This document shows, one piece after another, positions 36,569-51,400 of a stretch of 64,000 nucleotides of DNA. A program made the position numbers and the translations under genes. The stretch's first letter is position 1; each line of letters starts with the position of its first letter. The stretch covers positions 33,040,579 through 33,104,578 of the forward strand of contig CM067348.1 of assembly GCA_034190875.2 (NCBI GenBank), in the 5' to 3' direction. The DNA is from Urechis unicinctus (taxonomy: Eukaryota; Annelida; Polychaeta; Xenopneusta; Urechidae). The notes under the pieces were generated by a model, which worked only from the letters and a program-made list of their open reading frames with translations, made no database searches and was not told the origin of the DNA.

Positions 36569-37879
36569 TGTGGTGATCGCGTCCCTCATTGTAATACACT
36601 TCATTCGTAAGGTGGCGCTACCGCGACGCAAACAACTGCACATCGGAATACTTGGGTGACGTCACTGCAATTGATGTGAGCGTGAACAATGTCGCTTTGC
36701 AGAGCCTTTCATCTGCCAAACCATAATAATGGATAATGTCAACTTGATACATTGCCCGGTCTGAAATTTACCTATCATAATTAGTTCTTCTTCCACAGCG
36801 TCCGCGCAGTTTATGGGTCTCTATCTCTCATGCCCGTGCTGTAGATTGGGTTTTGAGACCGTCAATAATTACCTTGAGCAAGGGAACTTGTATAGGGATA
36901 TACATGGACATTTGTTGGCTTGTCTCGGACACGCGAAAGTTTGGTTATAAGAGTTAATAACAACGCTAACCTGTGTGGTGATTATAAAATGACACCAAAT
37001 ACACCCAGTCATCAGGCGACGATACCATGCAATCAGCAAAAGCACATTGCACTGTTGATTCAACGTCGCAGGTCTCGGTGTTTGTCATAGAGTAATCCTA
37101 TTGGTCGAGGTGAGCGCGGATCCATTTAGACAAAGAATTCCATGTTTAAGAGACGCCATGACAGTACGCTATGAATAAAATGCATAGATTGACAGGTAGC
37201 GTCTTCACATGTTTCCTCCGACGGTAGGCTTGAGTGAGCGCTCTTAGCGAAAAACCATCACCGAGATTCATTCACAATAGTATGGTTATGTACATTACCA
37301 CTTATTTGCTCTGAAGTTATGTTGTCAATCCTTTTCTTGTATATCGGCATTGCAATCAGAATAGCGTTGTTTATTGTGCGTACCAATCAGTTGAGTTGCA
37401 TCTTTTGACGTATTTTGTTTGTTGTTATCCAGCTCGCTGCATTTAGATATTACATACGTAAATATTGCACTAAGGTAGAAAATACCTGGTACATTGAGCA
37501 CTGTTAGTTGCGCGAGGCAATGTGCATTTGTGTTATTAAAGTTTATGTTCATAAATTACATACATTGGTTCCAATCAAATGAATATGAATACGTTAATTG
37601 TGCAACTGAGTTTTGCACGAAGACGACGCATTGAATAGGGGCACAGTAAGAAAATATTTAAGAATCCGTCACCAATCTTACTCGGTAGTGAAAAAGACAT
37701 TTGTTTATTTGTAGCTATAGTAGTCGAATATTCTTTTATGCTGGCTCATAATTAATCGTATAATTTTGCTTAAAGTAGAATTGCGCAGCAAAAAATGTTC
37801 ATGTTTGACTTTACTTGCGTTTTGCTGGATGATAGATTTATTGCAAAGTAGAATGTTTTCTTAATTGAATCATGCCATG

Positions 37880-37979
37880 NNNNNNNNNNNNNNNNNNNNN
37901 NNNNNNNNNNNNNNNNNNNNNNNNNNNNNNNNNNNNNNNNNNNNNNNNNNNNNNNNNNNNNNNNNNNNNNNNNNNNNNN
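37880..37979. other. Assembly gap, 100 N
   Basis: Exactly 100 N, the usual placeholder for a scaffold join of unknown size. Sequence to the left is not satellite; sequence to the right is satellite from its first base. Confidence 0.99.
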
Positions 37980-40140
37980 CGTAGCGAACTTCTATACAGC
38001 TGACTGAGATGTCAATGTAGCGAATTCTATATAAGAGCGGAACGATGATGTCAGTGTAGCGAACTCTATAAACAGCGGACGATGATGTTAGTGTATCGAA
38101 CTTTATATACAGCTGACTGAGATGTCAATGAAGTGAACTCTATATACAGCGGACACGATGATGTCAGTGTAGCGAACTCTATATACAGCGACACGATTGT
38201 CAATGTAGCGAACTCTATATACAGCGACGATGATGTTATTAGAGTGAACTTCCATATACAGCTGACTGAGATGTCAATAGCGTGAACTCTATATACAGCG
38301 GACGATGATGTCAATGTAGTGAACTCTATATACAGCGACGATGATGTCAATGTAGCGAACTCTATATACAGCTGACGATGATGTCAGTGTAGTGAACTCT
38401 AATATACAGCTGACGATGATGTCAGTGTAGCGAACTCTATATACAGCTGACTATGACATGTCAGTGTGTAGTCACTCTTTATACAGCGGACTATGATGTC
38501 AGTGTAGCGAACTCTATATACAGCGGACGATGATGTCAGTGTAGCGAACTTCTATATACAACTGACTGAGATGTCAATGTAGTGAACTCTATATACAGCG
38601 GACGATGATGTCAGTGTAGTGAACTCTATATACAGCGCACGATGATGTCAGTGTAGTGAACTCTATATACAGCTGACTGATGATGTCAGTGTAGTAGCGC
38701 AACTCTATATACTAGCGACGATGATGTCAGTCCGCTGTAGCGAACTCTATATACAGCTGACTGAGATGTCAATGTAGTGAACTCTACATATACAGCGGAC
38801 GATGATGTCAGTGTAGCGAACTCTATATACAGCGGACGATGATGTCAGTGTAGGGAACTCTATATACAGCGGACGATGATGTCAATGTAAGCGAACTCTA
38901 TATACAGCTGACGATGATGTCAGTGTAGCGAACTCTATATATACAGCGGACGATGATGTCAATGTAGTGTACTCTATATACAGCTGACTGAGATGTCAAT
39001 GTAGTGAACTCTATATACAGCGCACGATGATGTCAGTGTAGTGAACTCTATACATATAGCGGACGATGATGTCAGTGTAGCGAACTCTATGATTTCAGCT
39101 GAATAGCATGTCAGTGAAAATGTAGTTTTTGCATAGACGACTATAATGTCAGTGTAGCGAAATCTACATACAACTGACTATGATGTCTGCGTAGCGCGGG
39201 TTTACCTAGTTGACTATGATGGCATAGTACCTAATTCTTCATACAGCAGACTTTTATGTCAGTGTTGAGCAGTCTTTACACATATGATTATGATGTCTGT
39301 GTAGCGCATTCTATATACTGCGAACGATGATGTCAGTGTAGCGAACTCCACATACAGCTGACTGAGATGTCAATGTAGTGAACTCTATATACAGCGCGAC
39401 AATGATGTCAGTGTAGTGAACATTTTATACAGCGCACGATGATGTCAGGGTAGCGAACTCTATATACAGCTGACTGAGATGTCAATGTAGTGAACTCTAT
39501 ATACAGCTGACGATGATGTCTGCGTAGTGAACTCTATATACAACCCACGATGATGTCAGTCCGCTGCGCAGAACTCTCTATACAGCGCATTATGATGTCA
39601 GTGTGAAACTCTATATACAGCGGACGATGATGTCAGTGTAGCGAACTTCATATACAGCTGACTGAAATATCAACGTAGCGTACTCTATATATATACAGCG
39701 GACGATGATGTCAGTGTAGTGTGAATCTATATACAGCGACGATGATGTCAGTGTAGCGAACTTAGCTACAGCTGACTGACCGATGTCAATGTAGTGAACT
39801 CTATATACAGCGACGATGATGTCAGTGTAGTGAACTCTATATACAAGCGTGTGGTGAAACACGGACGATGATGTCAGTGTAGCGAACTCTATATACAGCG
39901 GACGATGATATTAGAGTAGCAACTTTATATACAGCTGACTGAGATGTCAATGTAGTGAACTCTATATACAGCGCACGATGATGTCAATGTAGTGAACTCT
40001 AAATACAGCGCACGATGATGTCAGTGTAGCGAACTCTATATACAGCTGAATAGCATGTCAGTGAAATGTAGTTTTTGCATAGACGACTATAATGTCAGTG
40101 TAGCGAAATCTACATACAACTGACTATGATATCTGCGTAG

Positions 40141-43100
40141 CGCGGGTTTACCTAGTTGACTATGATGGCATAGTACCTAATTCTTCATACAGCAGACTTT
40201 TATGTCAGTGTTGAGCAGTCTTTTACACATATGATTATGATGTCTGTGTAGCGCACTCTATATACTGCGAACGATGATGTCAGTGTAGCGAACTCTATAT
40301 ACAGCTGACTGAGATGTCAATGTAGTGAACTCTATATACAGCGGACAATGATGTCAGTGTAGTGAACATTTATATACAGCGCACGATGATGTCAGGGTAG
40401 CGAACTCTATATACAGCTGACTGAGATGTCAATGTAGTGAACTCTATATACAGCTGACGGAGATGTCTGCGTAGTGAACTCTATATATACAACCCACGAT
40501 GATGTCAGTCCGCTGCGCAGTGAACTCTATATACAGCGCATTATGATGTCAGTGTGGTGAACTCTACATAAAGCAGACGATGATGTCAGTGTAGTGAACT
40601 CTATATACAGCTGATTGAAATGTCAACGTAGGGAACTCTATATACAGCGGACGATGATGTCAGTGTAGAGTACTCTATCAACAGCGGATGATGATATTAG
40701 AGTAGCAAACTTTATATACAGCTGACTGTGATGTCAATGTAGTGAACTCTATATACAGCGCACGATGATGTCAATGTAGTGAACTCTAAATACAGCGCAC
40801 GATGATGTCAGTGTAGCGAACTCTATTTTCAGCTGAATAGCATGTCAGTGAAATGTAGTTTTTGCATAGACGACTATAATGTCAGTGTAGCGAAATCTAC
40901 ATACAACTGACTGAGATGTCAATGTAGTGAACTCTATATACTGCGGACGATGATGTCAGTGTAGCGAACTCTATATACAGCTGACTGAGATGTCAATGTA
41001 GTGAACTCTATATACAGCGGACGATGATGTCAGATTAACGAACTCTCTATACAGCTGACTGAGATGTCAATGTAGCGAACTCTATATACAGCTGACGATG
41101 ATGTCAGTGTAGTGAACTCTATATGCAGCGCACGATGATGTCAGTGTAGCGAACTCTATATACAGCGGACGATGATGTCAGTGTGGTGTACTCTATATAC
41201 AGCTGACTGAGATGTCAATGAGAGTGAACTCTATATACAGCGGACGATGATGTCAGCGTAGCGAACTTCATATACGGCTGACTGAGATGTCAGTATAGTG
41301 ATCTCTATATACAGGGACGATGATGTCGCGTAGCGAACTTCATATACAGCTGACTGAGATGTCAATGTAGCGAATTCTATATTCAGCGGAAGATGATGTC
41401 AGTGTAGCAAAATCTATAAACAGCGGACGTTGATGTTAGTGTATGGAACTTTATATACAGCTGACCGAGATGTCAATGAAGTGAACTCTATATACAGCGG
41501 ACGATGATGTCAGTGTAGTGAACATTATATAAAGCGCACGACGTTGTCAGTGTAGCGAACTCTATGTACAGCGGACGATGATATTAGAGTAGCAAACTTT
41601 ATATACAGCTGACTGAGATGTCAATGTAGTGAACTCTATATACAGCGCACGATGATGTCAATGTAGTGAACTCTAAATACAGCGCACGATGATGTCTGTG
41701 TAGCGAACTCTATATACAGCTGAATAGCATGTCAGTGAAAAGTAGTTTTTGCATAGACGACTATAATGTCAGTGTAGCGAAATCTACATACAACTGACTA
41801 TGATATCTGCGTAGCGCGGGTTTACCTAGTTGACTATGATGGCATAGTACCTAATTCTTCATACAGCAGACTTTTATGTCAGTGTTGAGCAGTCTTTACA
41901 CATATGATTATGATGTCTGTGTAGCGCATTCTATATACTGCGAACGATGATGTCAGTGTAGCGAACTCCACATACAGCTGACTGAGATGTCAATGTAGTG
42001 AACTCTATATACAGCGGACAATGATGTCAGTGTAGTGAACATTTTATACAGCGCACGATGATGTCAGGGTAGCGAACTCTATATACAGCTGACTGAGATG
42101 TCAATGTAGTGTACTCTATATACAGCTGACGGAGATGTCTGCGTAGTGAACTCTATATACAACCCACGATGATGTCAGTCCGCTGCGCAGTGAACTCTAT
42201 ATACAGCGCATTATGATGTCAGTGTGGTGAACTCTACATAAAGCAGACGATGATGTCAGTGTAGCGAACTATATATACAGCTGATTGAAATATCAACGTA
42301 GGGTACTCTATATACAGCGGACGATGATGTCAGTGTAGTGTACGACTCGATACAGCGGATGATGATGTTTAGAGTAGCGAAACTTATATACAGCTGACTG
42401 TGATGTCAATGTAGTGAACTCTATATACAGCGCACGATGATGTCAATGTAGTGAACTCTAATACAGCGCACGATGATGTCAGTGTAGCGAACTCTATTTT
42501 CAGCTGAATAGCATGTCAGTGAAATGTAGTTTTTTTGCATAGACGACTATAATGTCAGTGTAGCGAAATCTACATACAACTGACTGAGATGTCAATGTAG
42601 CGTAACTCTATATACAGCGGACGATGATGTGATGGCATAGTAGCGAACTCTATATACAGCTGACTGAGATGTCAATGTCAGTGTTGAACTCTATATACAG
42701 CGGACGATGATGTCAGTGTAGCGCACTCTATATACAGCTGACTGAGATGTCAGTGTAGCGAACTCTATACAAGCTGACGATGATGTCAGTGTAGCGAAGC
42801 GCACTCAGTGTATATACAGCGGACGATGATGTCAATGTAGGTGTAGAACTCTATATACAGCGACGATGATGTCAGTGTAGTGAACTCTATATACAGCGAC
42901 TGACGATGATGTCAGTGTAGCGAACTCTATATATACGGGATGACTGAGATGTCAGTATAGTGATCTCTATATACAGCGGACGATGATGTCGCGTAGCGAA
43001 CTTCATATACAGCTGACTGAGATGTCAATGTAGCGAATTCTATATATTCAGCGGATGATGATGATGTCAGTGTAGCAAAATATATAAACAGTCAGACGTT

Positions 43101-45157
43101 GATGTTCAGTGTATCGAACTTTATATACAGCTGACTGAGATGTCAATGTAGTGAACTCTATATACAGCGGACGATGATGTCAGTGTAGTGAACATTATAT
43201 AAAGCGCACGACGTTGTCAGTGTAGCGAACTCTATGTACAGCGGACGATGATATTAGAGTAGCAAACTTTATATACAGCTGACTGAGATGTCAATGTAGT
43301 GAACTCTATATACAGCGCACGATGATGTCAATGTAGTGAACTCTAAATACAGCGCACGATGATGTCAGTGTAGCGAACTCTATTTTCAGCTGAATAGCAT
43401 GTCAGTGAAATTGTAGTTTTTGCATAGACGACTATAATGTCAGTGTAGCGAAATCTACATACAACTGACTATGATATCTGCGTAGCGCGGGTTTACCTAG
43501 TTGACTATGATGGCATAGTACCTAATTCTTCATACAGCAGACTTTTATGTCAGTGTTGAGCAGTCTTTACACATATGATTATGATGTCTGTGTAGCGCAT
43601 TCTATATACTGCGAACGATGATGTCAGTGTAGCGAACTTCATATACAGCTGACTGAGATGTCAATGTAGTGAACTCTATATACAGCGGACAATGATGTCA
43701 GTGTAGTGAACATTTTATACAGCGCACGATGATGTCAGGGTAGCGAACTCTATATACAGCTGACTGAGATGTCAATGTAGTGTACTCTATATACAGCTGA
43801 CGGAGATGTCTGCGTAGTGAACTCTATATACAACCCACGATGATGTCAGTCCGCTGCGCAGTGAACTCTATATACAGCGCATTATGATGTCAGTGTGGTG
43901 AACTCTACATAAAGCAGACGATGATGTCAGTGTAGCGAACTATATATACAGCTGATTGAAATATCAACGTAGGGTACTCTATATACAGCGGACGATGATG
44001 TCAGTGTAGAGTACTCGATCAACAGCGGATGATGATATTAGAGTAGCAAACTTTATATACAGCTGACTGTGATGTCAATGTAGTGAACTCTATATACAGC
44101 GCACGATGATGTCAATGTAGTGAACTCTAAATACAGCGCACGATGATGTCAGTGTAGCGAACTCTATTTTCAGCTGAATAGCATGTCAGTGAAATGTAGT
44201 TTTTGCATAGACGACTATAATGTCAGTGTAGCGAAATCTACATACAACTGACTGAGATGTCAATGTAGTGAACTCTATATACTGGACACGATGATGTCAG
44301 TGTAGCGAACTCTATATACAGCTGACTGAGATGTCAATGTAGTGAACTCTATATACAGCGGACGATGATGTCAGATTAACGAACTCTCTATACAGCTGAC
44401 TGAGATGTCAATGTAGCGAACTCTATATACAGCTGACGATGATGTCAGTGTAGTGAACATTTTATGCAGCGCACGATGATGTCAGTGTAGCGAACTCTAT
44501 ATACAGCGGACGATGATGTCAACGTGGTGTACTCTATATACAGCTGACTGAGATGTCTGAGAAGTGAACTCTATATACAGCACACGATGATGTCAGCGTA
44601 GCGAACTTCATATACGGCTGACTGAGATGTCAGTATAGTGATCTCTATATACAGGGGACGATGATGTCGCGTAGCGAACTTCATATACAGCTGACTGAGA
44701 TGTCAATGTAGCGAATTCTATATTCAGCGGAAGATGATGTCAGTGTAGCAAAATCTATAAACAGCGGACGTTGATGTTAGTGTATGGAACTTTATATACA
44801 GCTGACCGAGATGTCAATGAAGTGAACTCTATATACAGCGGACGATGATGTCAGTGTAGTGAACATTATATAAAGCGCACGACGTTGTCAGTGTAGCGAA
44901 CTCTATGTACAGCGGACGATGATATTAGAGTAGCAGCAACTTTATATACAGCTGACTGAGATGTCAATGTAGTGAACTCTATATACAGCGCACGATGATG
45001 TCAATGTAGTGAACTCTAAATACAGCGCACGATGATGTCTGTGTAGCGAACTCTATATACAGCTGAATAGCATGTCAGTGAAAAGTAGTTTTTGCATAGA
45101 CGACTATAATGTCAGTGTAGCGAAATCTACATACAACTGACTATGATATCTGCGTAG
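40141..45157. repeat. Three consecutive full higher-order units
   Basis: Marker-to-marker units 40141-41814, 41815-43485 and 43486-45157 are collinear. Each has two sub-blocks that start with a TTGCATAGACGACTATAATG phrase, spaced about 790 and 885 bp. Agreement between units is far closer than between neighbouring monomers within a unit. This is the standard signature of a homogenised higher-order repeat. Confidence 0.85.
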
Positions 45158-46439
45158 CGCGGGTTTTACCTAGTTGACTATGATGGCATAGTACCTAATT
45201 CTTCATACAGCAGACTTTTATGTCAGTGTTGAGCAGTCTTTACACATATGATTATGATGTCTGTGTAGCGCATTCTATATACTGCGAACGATGATGTCAG
45301 TGTAGCGAACTCCACATACAGCTGACTGAGATGTCAATGTAGTGAACTCTATATACAGCGGACAATGATGTCAGTGTAGTGAACATTTTATACAGCGCAC
45401 GATGATGTCAGGGTAGCGAACTCTATATATATACAGCTGACTGAGATGTCAATGTAGTGTACTCTATATACAGCTGACGGAGATGTCTGCGTAGTGAACT
45501 CTATATACAACCCACGATGATGTCAGTCCGCTGCGCAGTGAACTCTATATACAGCGCATTATGATGTCAGTGTGGTGAACTCTACATAAAGCAGACGATG
45601 ATGTCAGTGTAGCGAACTATATATACAGCTGATTGAAATATCAACGTAGGGTACTCTATATACAGCGGACGATGATGTCAGTGTAGAGTACTCGATCAAC
45701 AGCGGATGATGATATTAGAGTAGCAAACTTTATATACAGCTGACTGTGATGTCAATGTAGTGAACTCTATATACAGCGCACGATGATGTCAATGTAGTGA
45801 ACTCTAAATACAGCGCACGATGATGTCAGTGTAGCGAACTCTATTTTCAGCTGAATAGCATGTCAGTGAAATGTAGTTTTTGCATAGACGACTATAATGT
45901 CAGTGTAGCGAAATCTACATACAACTGACTGAGATGTCAATGTAGTGAACTCTATATACTGCGGACGATGATGTCAGTGTAGCGAACTCTATATACAGCT
46001 GACTGAGATGTCAATGTAGTGAACTCTATATACAGCGGACGATGATGTCAGATTAACGAACTCTCTATACAGCTGACTGAGATGTCAATGTAGCGAACTC
46101 TATATACAGCTGACGATGATGTCAGTGTAGTGAACATTTTATGCAGCGCACGATGATGTCAGTGTAGCGAACTCTATATACAGCGGACGATGATGTCAAC
46201 GTGGTGTACTCTATATACAGCTGACTGAGATGTCTGAGAAGTGAACTCTATATACAGCACACGATGATGTCAGCGTAGCGAACTTCATATACGGCTGACT
46301 GAGATGTCAGTATAGTGATCTCTATATACAGGGGACGATGATGTCGCGTAGCGAACTTCATATACAGCTGACTGAGATGTCAATGTAGCGAATTCTATAT
46401 TCAGCGGATGATGATGTCAGTGTAGCGAAATCTATATAC

Positions 46440-47340
46440 AGCGGACGTTGATGTCAGTGTATGAACTTTATATATACAGCTGACCGAGATGTCAATGAAG
46501 TGAACTCTATATACAGACGATGATGTCAATGTAGTGAACTTATATACAGCGGACGATGATGTCAGTGTAGTGAACATCTATATACAGCGACGATATTATG
46601 TCAGTGTAGCGAACTCTATATACAGCGGACGATGATGTTAGTGTAGCGAACTTTATATACAGCTGACTGAGATGTCAATGTAGTGAACTCTATATACAGC
46701 GCACGATGATGTCAGTGTAGTGAACTCTAAATACAGCGCACGATGATGTCAGTGTGTAGCGAACTCTATATACAGCTGACTGATGATGTGTAGTGACTCT
46801 ATACAGCTGACGAGATGTCTGCATAGTGAACTCTATATACATATAATGTCAGTGTAGCGTCAGTCTACTCTATATAACTGACTATGATGTCAGTGTAGCG
46901 AACTCTATATACAGCGACTATGATGTCATGTAGTGTATATACAGCGATGAAATATGTCAGTGTAGAGCAGTGACTATATACAGCGATGATGATGTCAGTG
47001 TAGCGTACTCTATCATACAGCGGACGATGATGTCAATGTGACTCTATATACAGTACGCGAATGTCTTTATATATACAGCGTGACTGATGATGTCAGTGTA
47101 GCGAACTCTATATACAGCGATGATGATGTCAATGACTGATGAGATGTATATATGTACAGCGCAGATGATGTGTCAGTGTAGCGAACTCTATATACAGCGC
47201 ACGATGATGTCATGTAGTGAACTGTAGCGAACTGATATATACAGCGAACTCTATGATCAGCTGTCAGTGTAGTGAAATGTAGTTTTTGCATAGACGACTA
47301 TATGATGTCAGTGTAGCGAAATCTATATACAACTGACTGA
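46440..47340. repeat. Scrambled segment of the satellite
   Basis: Monomer phrases are present but broken by many short insertions, deletions and partial monomers (for example around 46795-47060 and 47120-47280). The expected marker near 46830 is absent. Either an unhomogenised part of the array or poor consensus sequence. Confidence 0.7.
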
Positions 47341-50300
47341 GATGTCATGTAGTGAACTCTATATACTGCGGACGATGATGTCAGTGTAGCGAACTCTATA
47401 TACAGCTGACTGAGATGTCAATGTAGTGAACTCTATATACAGCGGGACGATGATGTCAGATTAGCGAACTCTATATACAGCTGACTGAGATGTCAATGTA
47501 GCGAACTCTATATACAGCGGACGATGATGTCAGTGTAGTGAACTCTATATACAGCGCACGATGATGTCAGTGTAGCGAACTCTATATACAGCGGACGATG
47601 ATGTCAACGTGGTGTACTCTATATACAGCTGACTGAGATGTCTGAGAAGTGAACTCTATATACAGCACACACGATGATGTCAGCGTAGCGAACTTCATAT
47701 ATACTGACTGAGATGTCAGTATAGTGATCTCTATATACAGGGGACGATGATGTCGCGTAGCGAACTTCATATACAGCTGACTGAGATGTCAATGTAGCGA
47801 ATTCTATATTCAGCGGAAGATGATGTCAGTGTAGCAAAATCTATAAACAGCGGACGTGATGTTAGTGTATGGAACTTTATATACAGCTGACCGAGATGTC
47901 AATGAAGTGAACTCTATATACAGCGGACGATGATGTCAGTGTAGTGAACATTATATAAAGCGCACGACGTTGTCAGTGTAGCGAACTCTATGTACAGCGG
48001 ACGATGATATTAGAGTAGCAAACTTTATATACAGCTGACTGAGATGTCAATGTAGTGAACTCTATATACAGCGCACGATGATGTCAATGTAGTGAACTCT
48101 AAATACAGCGCACGATGATGTCTGTGTAGCGAACTCTATATACAGCTGAATAGCATGTCAGTGAAAAGTAGTTTTTGCATAGACGACTATAATGTCAGTG
48201 TAGCGAAATCTACATACAACTGACTATGATATCTGCGTAGCGCGGGTTTACCTAGTTGACTATGATGGCATAGTACCTAATTCTTCATACAGCAGACTTT
48301 TATGTCAGTGTTGAGCAGTCTTTACACATATGATTATGATGTCTGTGTAGCGCATTCTATATACTGCGAACGATGATGTCAGTGTAGCGAACTCCACATA
48401 CAGCTGACTGAGATGTCAATGTAGTGAACTCTATATACAGCGGACGATGATGTCAGATTAACGAACTCTCTATACAGCTGACTGAGATGTCAATGTAGCG
48501 AACTCTATATACAGCTGACGATGATGTCAGTGTAGTGAACATTTTATGCAGCGCACGATGATGTCAGTGTAGCGAACTCTATATACAGCGGACGATGATG
48601 TCAACGTGGTGTACTCTATATACAGCTGACTGAGATGTCTGAGAAGTGAACTCTATATACAGCACACGATGATGTCAGCGTAGCGAACTTCATATACGGC
48701 TGACTGAGATGTCAGTATAGTGATCTCTATATACAGGGGACGATGATGTCGCGTAGCGAACTTCATATACAGCTGACTGAGATGTCAATGTAGCGAATTC
48801 TATATTCAGCGGAAGATGATGTCAGTGTAGCAAAATCTATAAACAGCGGACGTTGATGTTAGTGTATGGAACTTTATATACAGCTGACCGAGATGTCAAT
48901 GAAGTGAACTCTATATACAGCGGACGATGATGTCAGTGTAGTGAACATTATATAAAGCGCACGACGTTGTCAGTGTAGCGAACTCTATGTACAGCGGACG
49001 ATGATATTAGAGTAGCAAACTTTATATACAGCTGACTGAGATGTCAATGTAGTGAACTCTATATACAGCGCACGATGATGTCAATGTAGTGAACTCTAAA
49101 TACAGCGCACGATGATGTCTGTGTAGCGAACTCTATATACAGCTGAATAGCATGTCAGTGAAAAGTAGTTTTTGCATAGACGACTATAATGTCAGTGTAG
49201 CGAAATCTACATACAACTGACTATGATATCTGCGTAGCGCGGGTTTACCTAGTTGACTATGATGGCATAGTACCTAATTCTTCATACAGCAGACTTTTAT
49301 GTCAGTGTTGAGCAGTCTTTACACATATGATTATGATGTCTGTGTAGCGCATTCTATATACTGCGAACGATGATGTCAGTGTAGCGAACTCCACATACAG
49401 CTGACTGAGATGTCAATGTAGTGAACTCTATATACAGCGGACAATGATGTCAGTGTAGTGAACATTTTATACAGCGCACGATGATGTCAGGGTAGCGAAC
49501 TCTATATACAGCTGACTGAGATGTCAATGTAGTGTACTCTATATACAGCTGACGGAGATGTCTGCGTAGTGAACTCTATATACAACCCACGATGATGTCA
49601 GTCCGCCGCTGCGCAGTGAACTCTATATACAGCGCATTATGATGTCAGTGTGGTGAACTCTACATAAAGCAGACGATGATGTCAGTGTAGCGAACTATAT
49701 ATACAGCTGATTGAAATATCAACGTAGGGTACTCTATATACAGCGGACGATGATGTCAGTGTAGAGTACTCGATCAACAGCGGATGATGATATTAGAGTA
49801 GCAAACTTTATATACAGCTGACTGTGATGTCAATGTAGTGAACTCTATATACAGCGCACGATGATGTCAATGTAGTGAACTCTAAATACAGCGCACGATG
49901 ATGTCAGTGTAGCGAACTCTATTTTCAGCTGAATAGCATGTCAGTGAAATGTAGTTTTTGCATAGACGACTATAATGTCAGTGTAGCGAAATCTACATAC
50001 AACTGACTGAGATGTCAATGTAGTGAACTCTATATACTGCGGACGATGATGTCAGTGTAGCGAACTCTATATACAGCTGACTGAGATGTCAATGTAGTGA
50101 ACTCTATATACAGCGGACGATGATGATGTCAGATTAACGAACTCTCTATACAGCTGACTGAGATGTCAATGTAGCGAACTCTATATACAGCTGACGATGA
50201 TGTCAGTGTAGTGAACATTTTATGCAGCGCACGATGATGTCAGTGTAGCGAACTCTATATACAGCGGACGATGATGTCAACGTGGTGTACTCTATATACA

Positions 50301-51400
50301 GCTGACTGAGATGTCTGAGAAGTGAACTCTATATCTACAGCACACGATGATGTCAGCGTAGCGAACTTCATATACGGCTGACTGAGATGTCAGTATAGTG
50401 ATCTCTATATACAGGGGACGATGATGTCGCGTAGCGAACTTCATATACAGCTGACTGAGATGTCAATGTAGCGAATTCTATATTCAGCGGAAGATGATGT
50501 CAGTGTAGCAAAATCTATAAACAGCGGACGTTGATGTTAGTGTATGGAACTTTATATACAGCTGACCGAGATGTCAATGAAGTGAACTCTATATACAGCG
50601 GACGATGATGTCAGTGTAGTGAACATTATATAAAGCGCACGACGTTGTCAGTGTAGCGAACTCTATGTACAGCGGACGATGATATTAGAGTAGCAAACTT
50701 TATATACAGCTGACTGAGATGTCAATGTAGTGAACTCTATATACAGCGCACGATGATGTCAATGTAGTGAACTCTAAATACAGCGCACGATGATGTCTGT
50801 GTAGCGAACTCTATATACAGCTGAATAGCATGTCAGTGAAAAGTAGTTTTTGCATAGACGACTATAATGTCAGTGTAGCGAAATCTACATACAACTGACT
50901 ATGATATCTGCGTAGCGCGGGTTTACCTAGTTGACTATGATGGCATAGTACCTAATTCTTCATACAGCAGACTTTTATGTCAGTGTTGAGCAGTCTTTAC
51001 ACATATGATTATGATGTCTGTGTAGCGCATTCTATATACTGCGAACGATGATGTCAGTGTAGCGAACTCCACATACAGCTGACTGAGATGTCAATGTAGT
51101 GAACTCTATATACAGCGGACAATGATGTCAGTGTAGTGAACATTTTATACAGCGCACGATGATGTCAGGGTAGCGAACTCTATATACAGCTGACTGAGAT
51201 GTCAATGTAGTGTACTCTATATACAGCTGACGGAGATGTCTGCGTAGTGAACTCTATATACAACCCACGATGATGTCAGTCCGCTGCGCAGTGAACTCTA
51301 TATACAGCGCATTATGATGTCAGTGTGGTGAACTCTACATAAAGCAGACGATGATGTCAGTGTAGCGAACTATATATACAGCTGATTGAAATATCAACGT

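Larger units (their letters stand above)
30892..37879. other. Unassigned sequence up to the first gap
   Basis: No gene or RNA recognised. It contains a 133-codon open frame (34166-34567), a diverged tandem duplication (35755-35960) and a short hairpin (36550-36568), listed separately. Confidence 0.55.
37980..51400. repeat. 37-bp satellite array with ~1.67-kb higher-order repeat
   Basis: About 13.4 kb of tandem monomers, mostly 37 bp, in two main forms: one beginning GTCAGTGTAGCGAACTC and containing CAGCGGACGATGAT, the other beginning GTCAATGTAGTGAACTC and containing CAGCTGACTGAGAT. Strongly diverged monomers mark a higher-order unit, notably one with GCGCGGGTTTACCTAGTTGA. That marker (CGCGGG) recurs at 39195, 40141, 41815, 43486, 45158, 48241, 49238 and 50926. 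Spacings of 1674, 1671, 1672 and 1688 bp correspond to about 45 monomers. Spacings of 946, 997 and 3083 bp mark shortened or disrupted units. No coding capacity is inferred; open frames inside read monomer translations. Gaps truncate both ends, so the true length is unknown. Confidence 0.97.

Noticed and set aside
38066..38350. Open frames reading YIEFATLTS-like repeats in the satellite
   Set aside because: Translation of 37-bp monomers; frames shift with every monomer and end at the next variant. Same for 39611-39862, 47067-47291 and 47582-47770.
37980..51400. CRISPR-like array
   Set aside because: Repeats are directly contiguous 37-bp monomers without unique spacers, and the context is eukaryotic satellite DNA.
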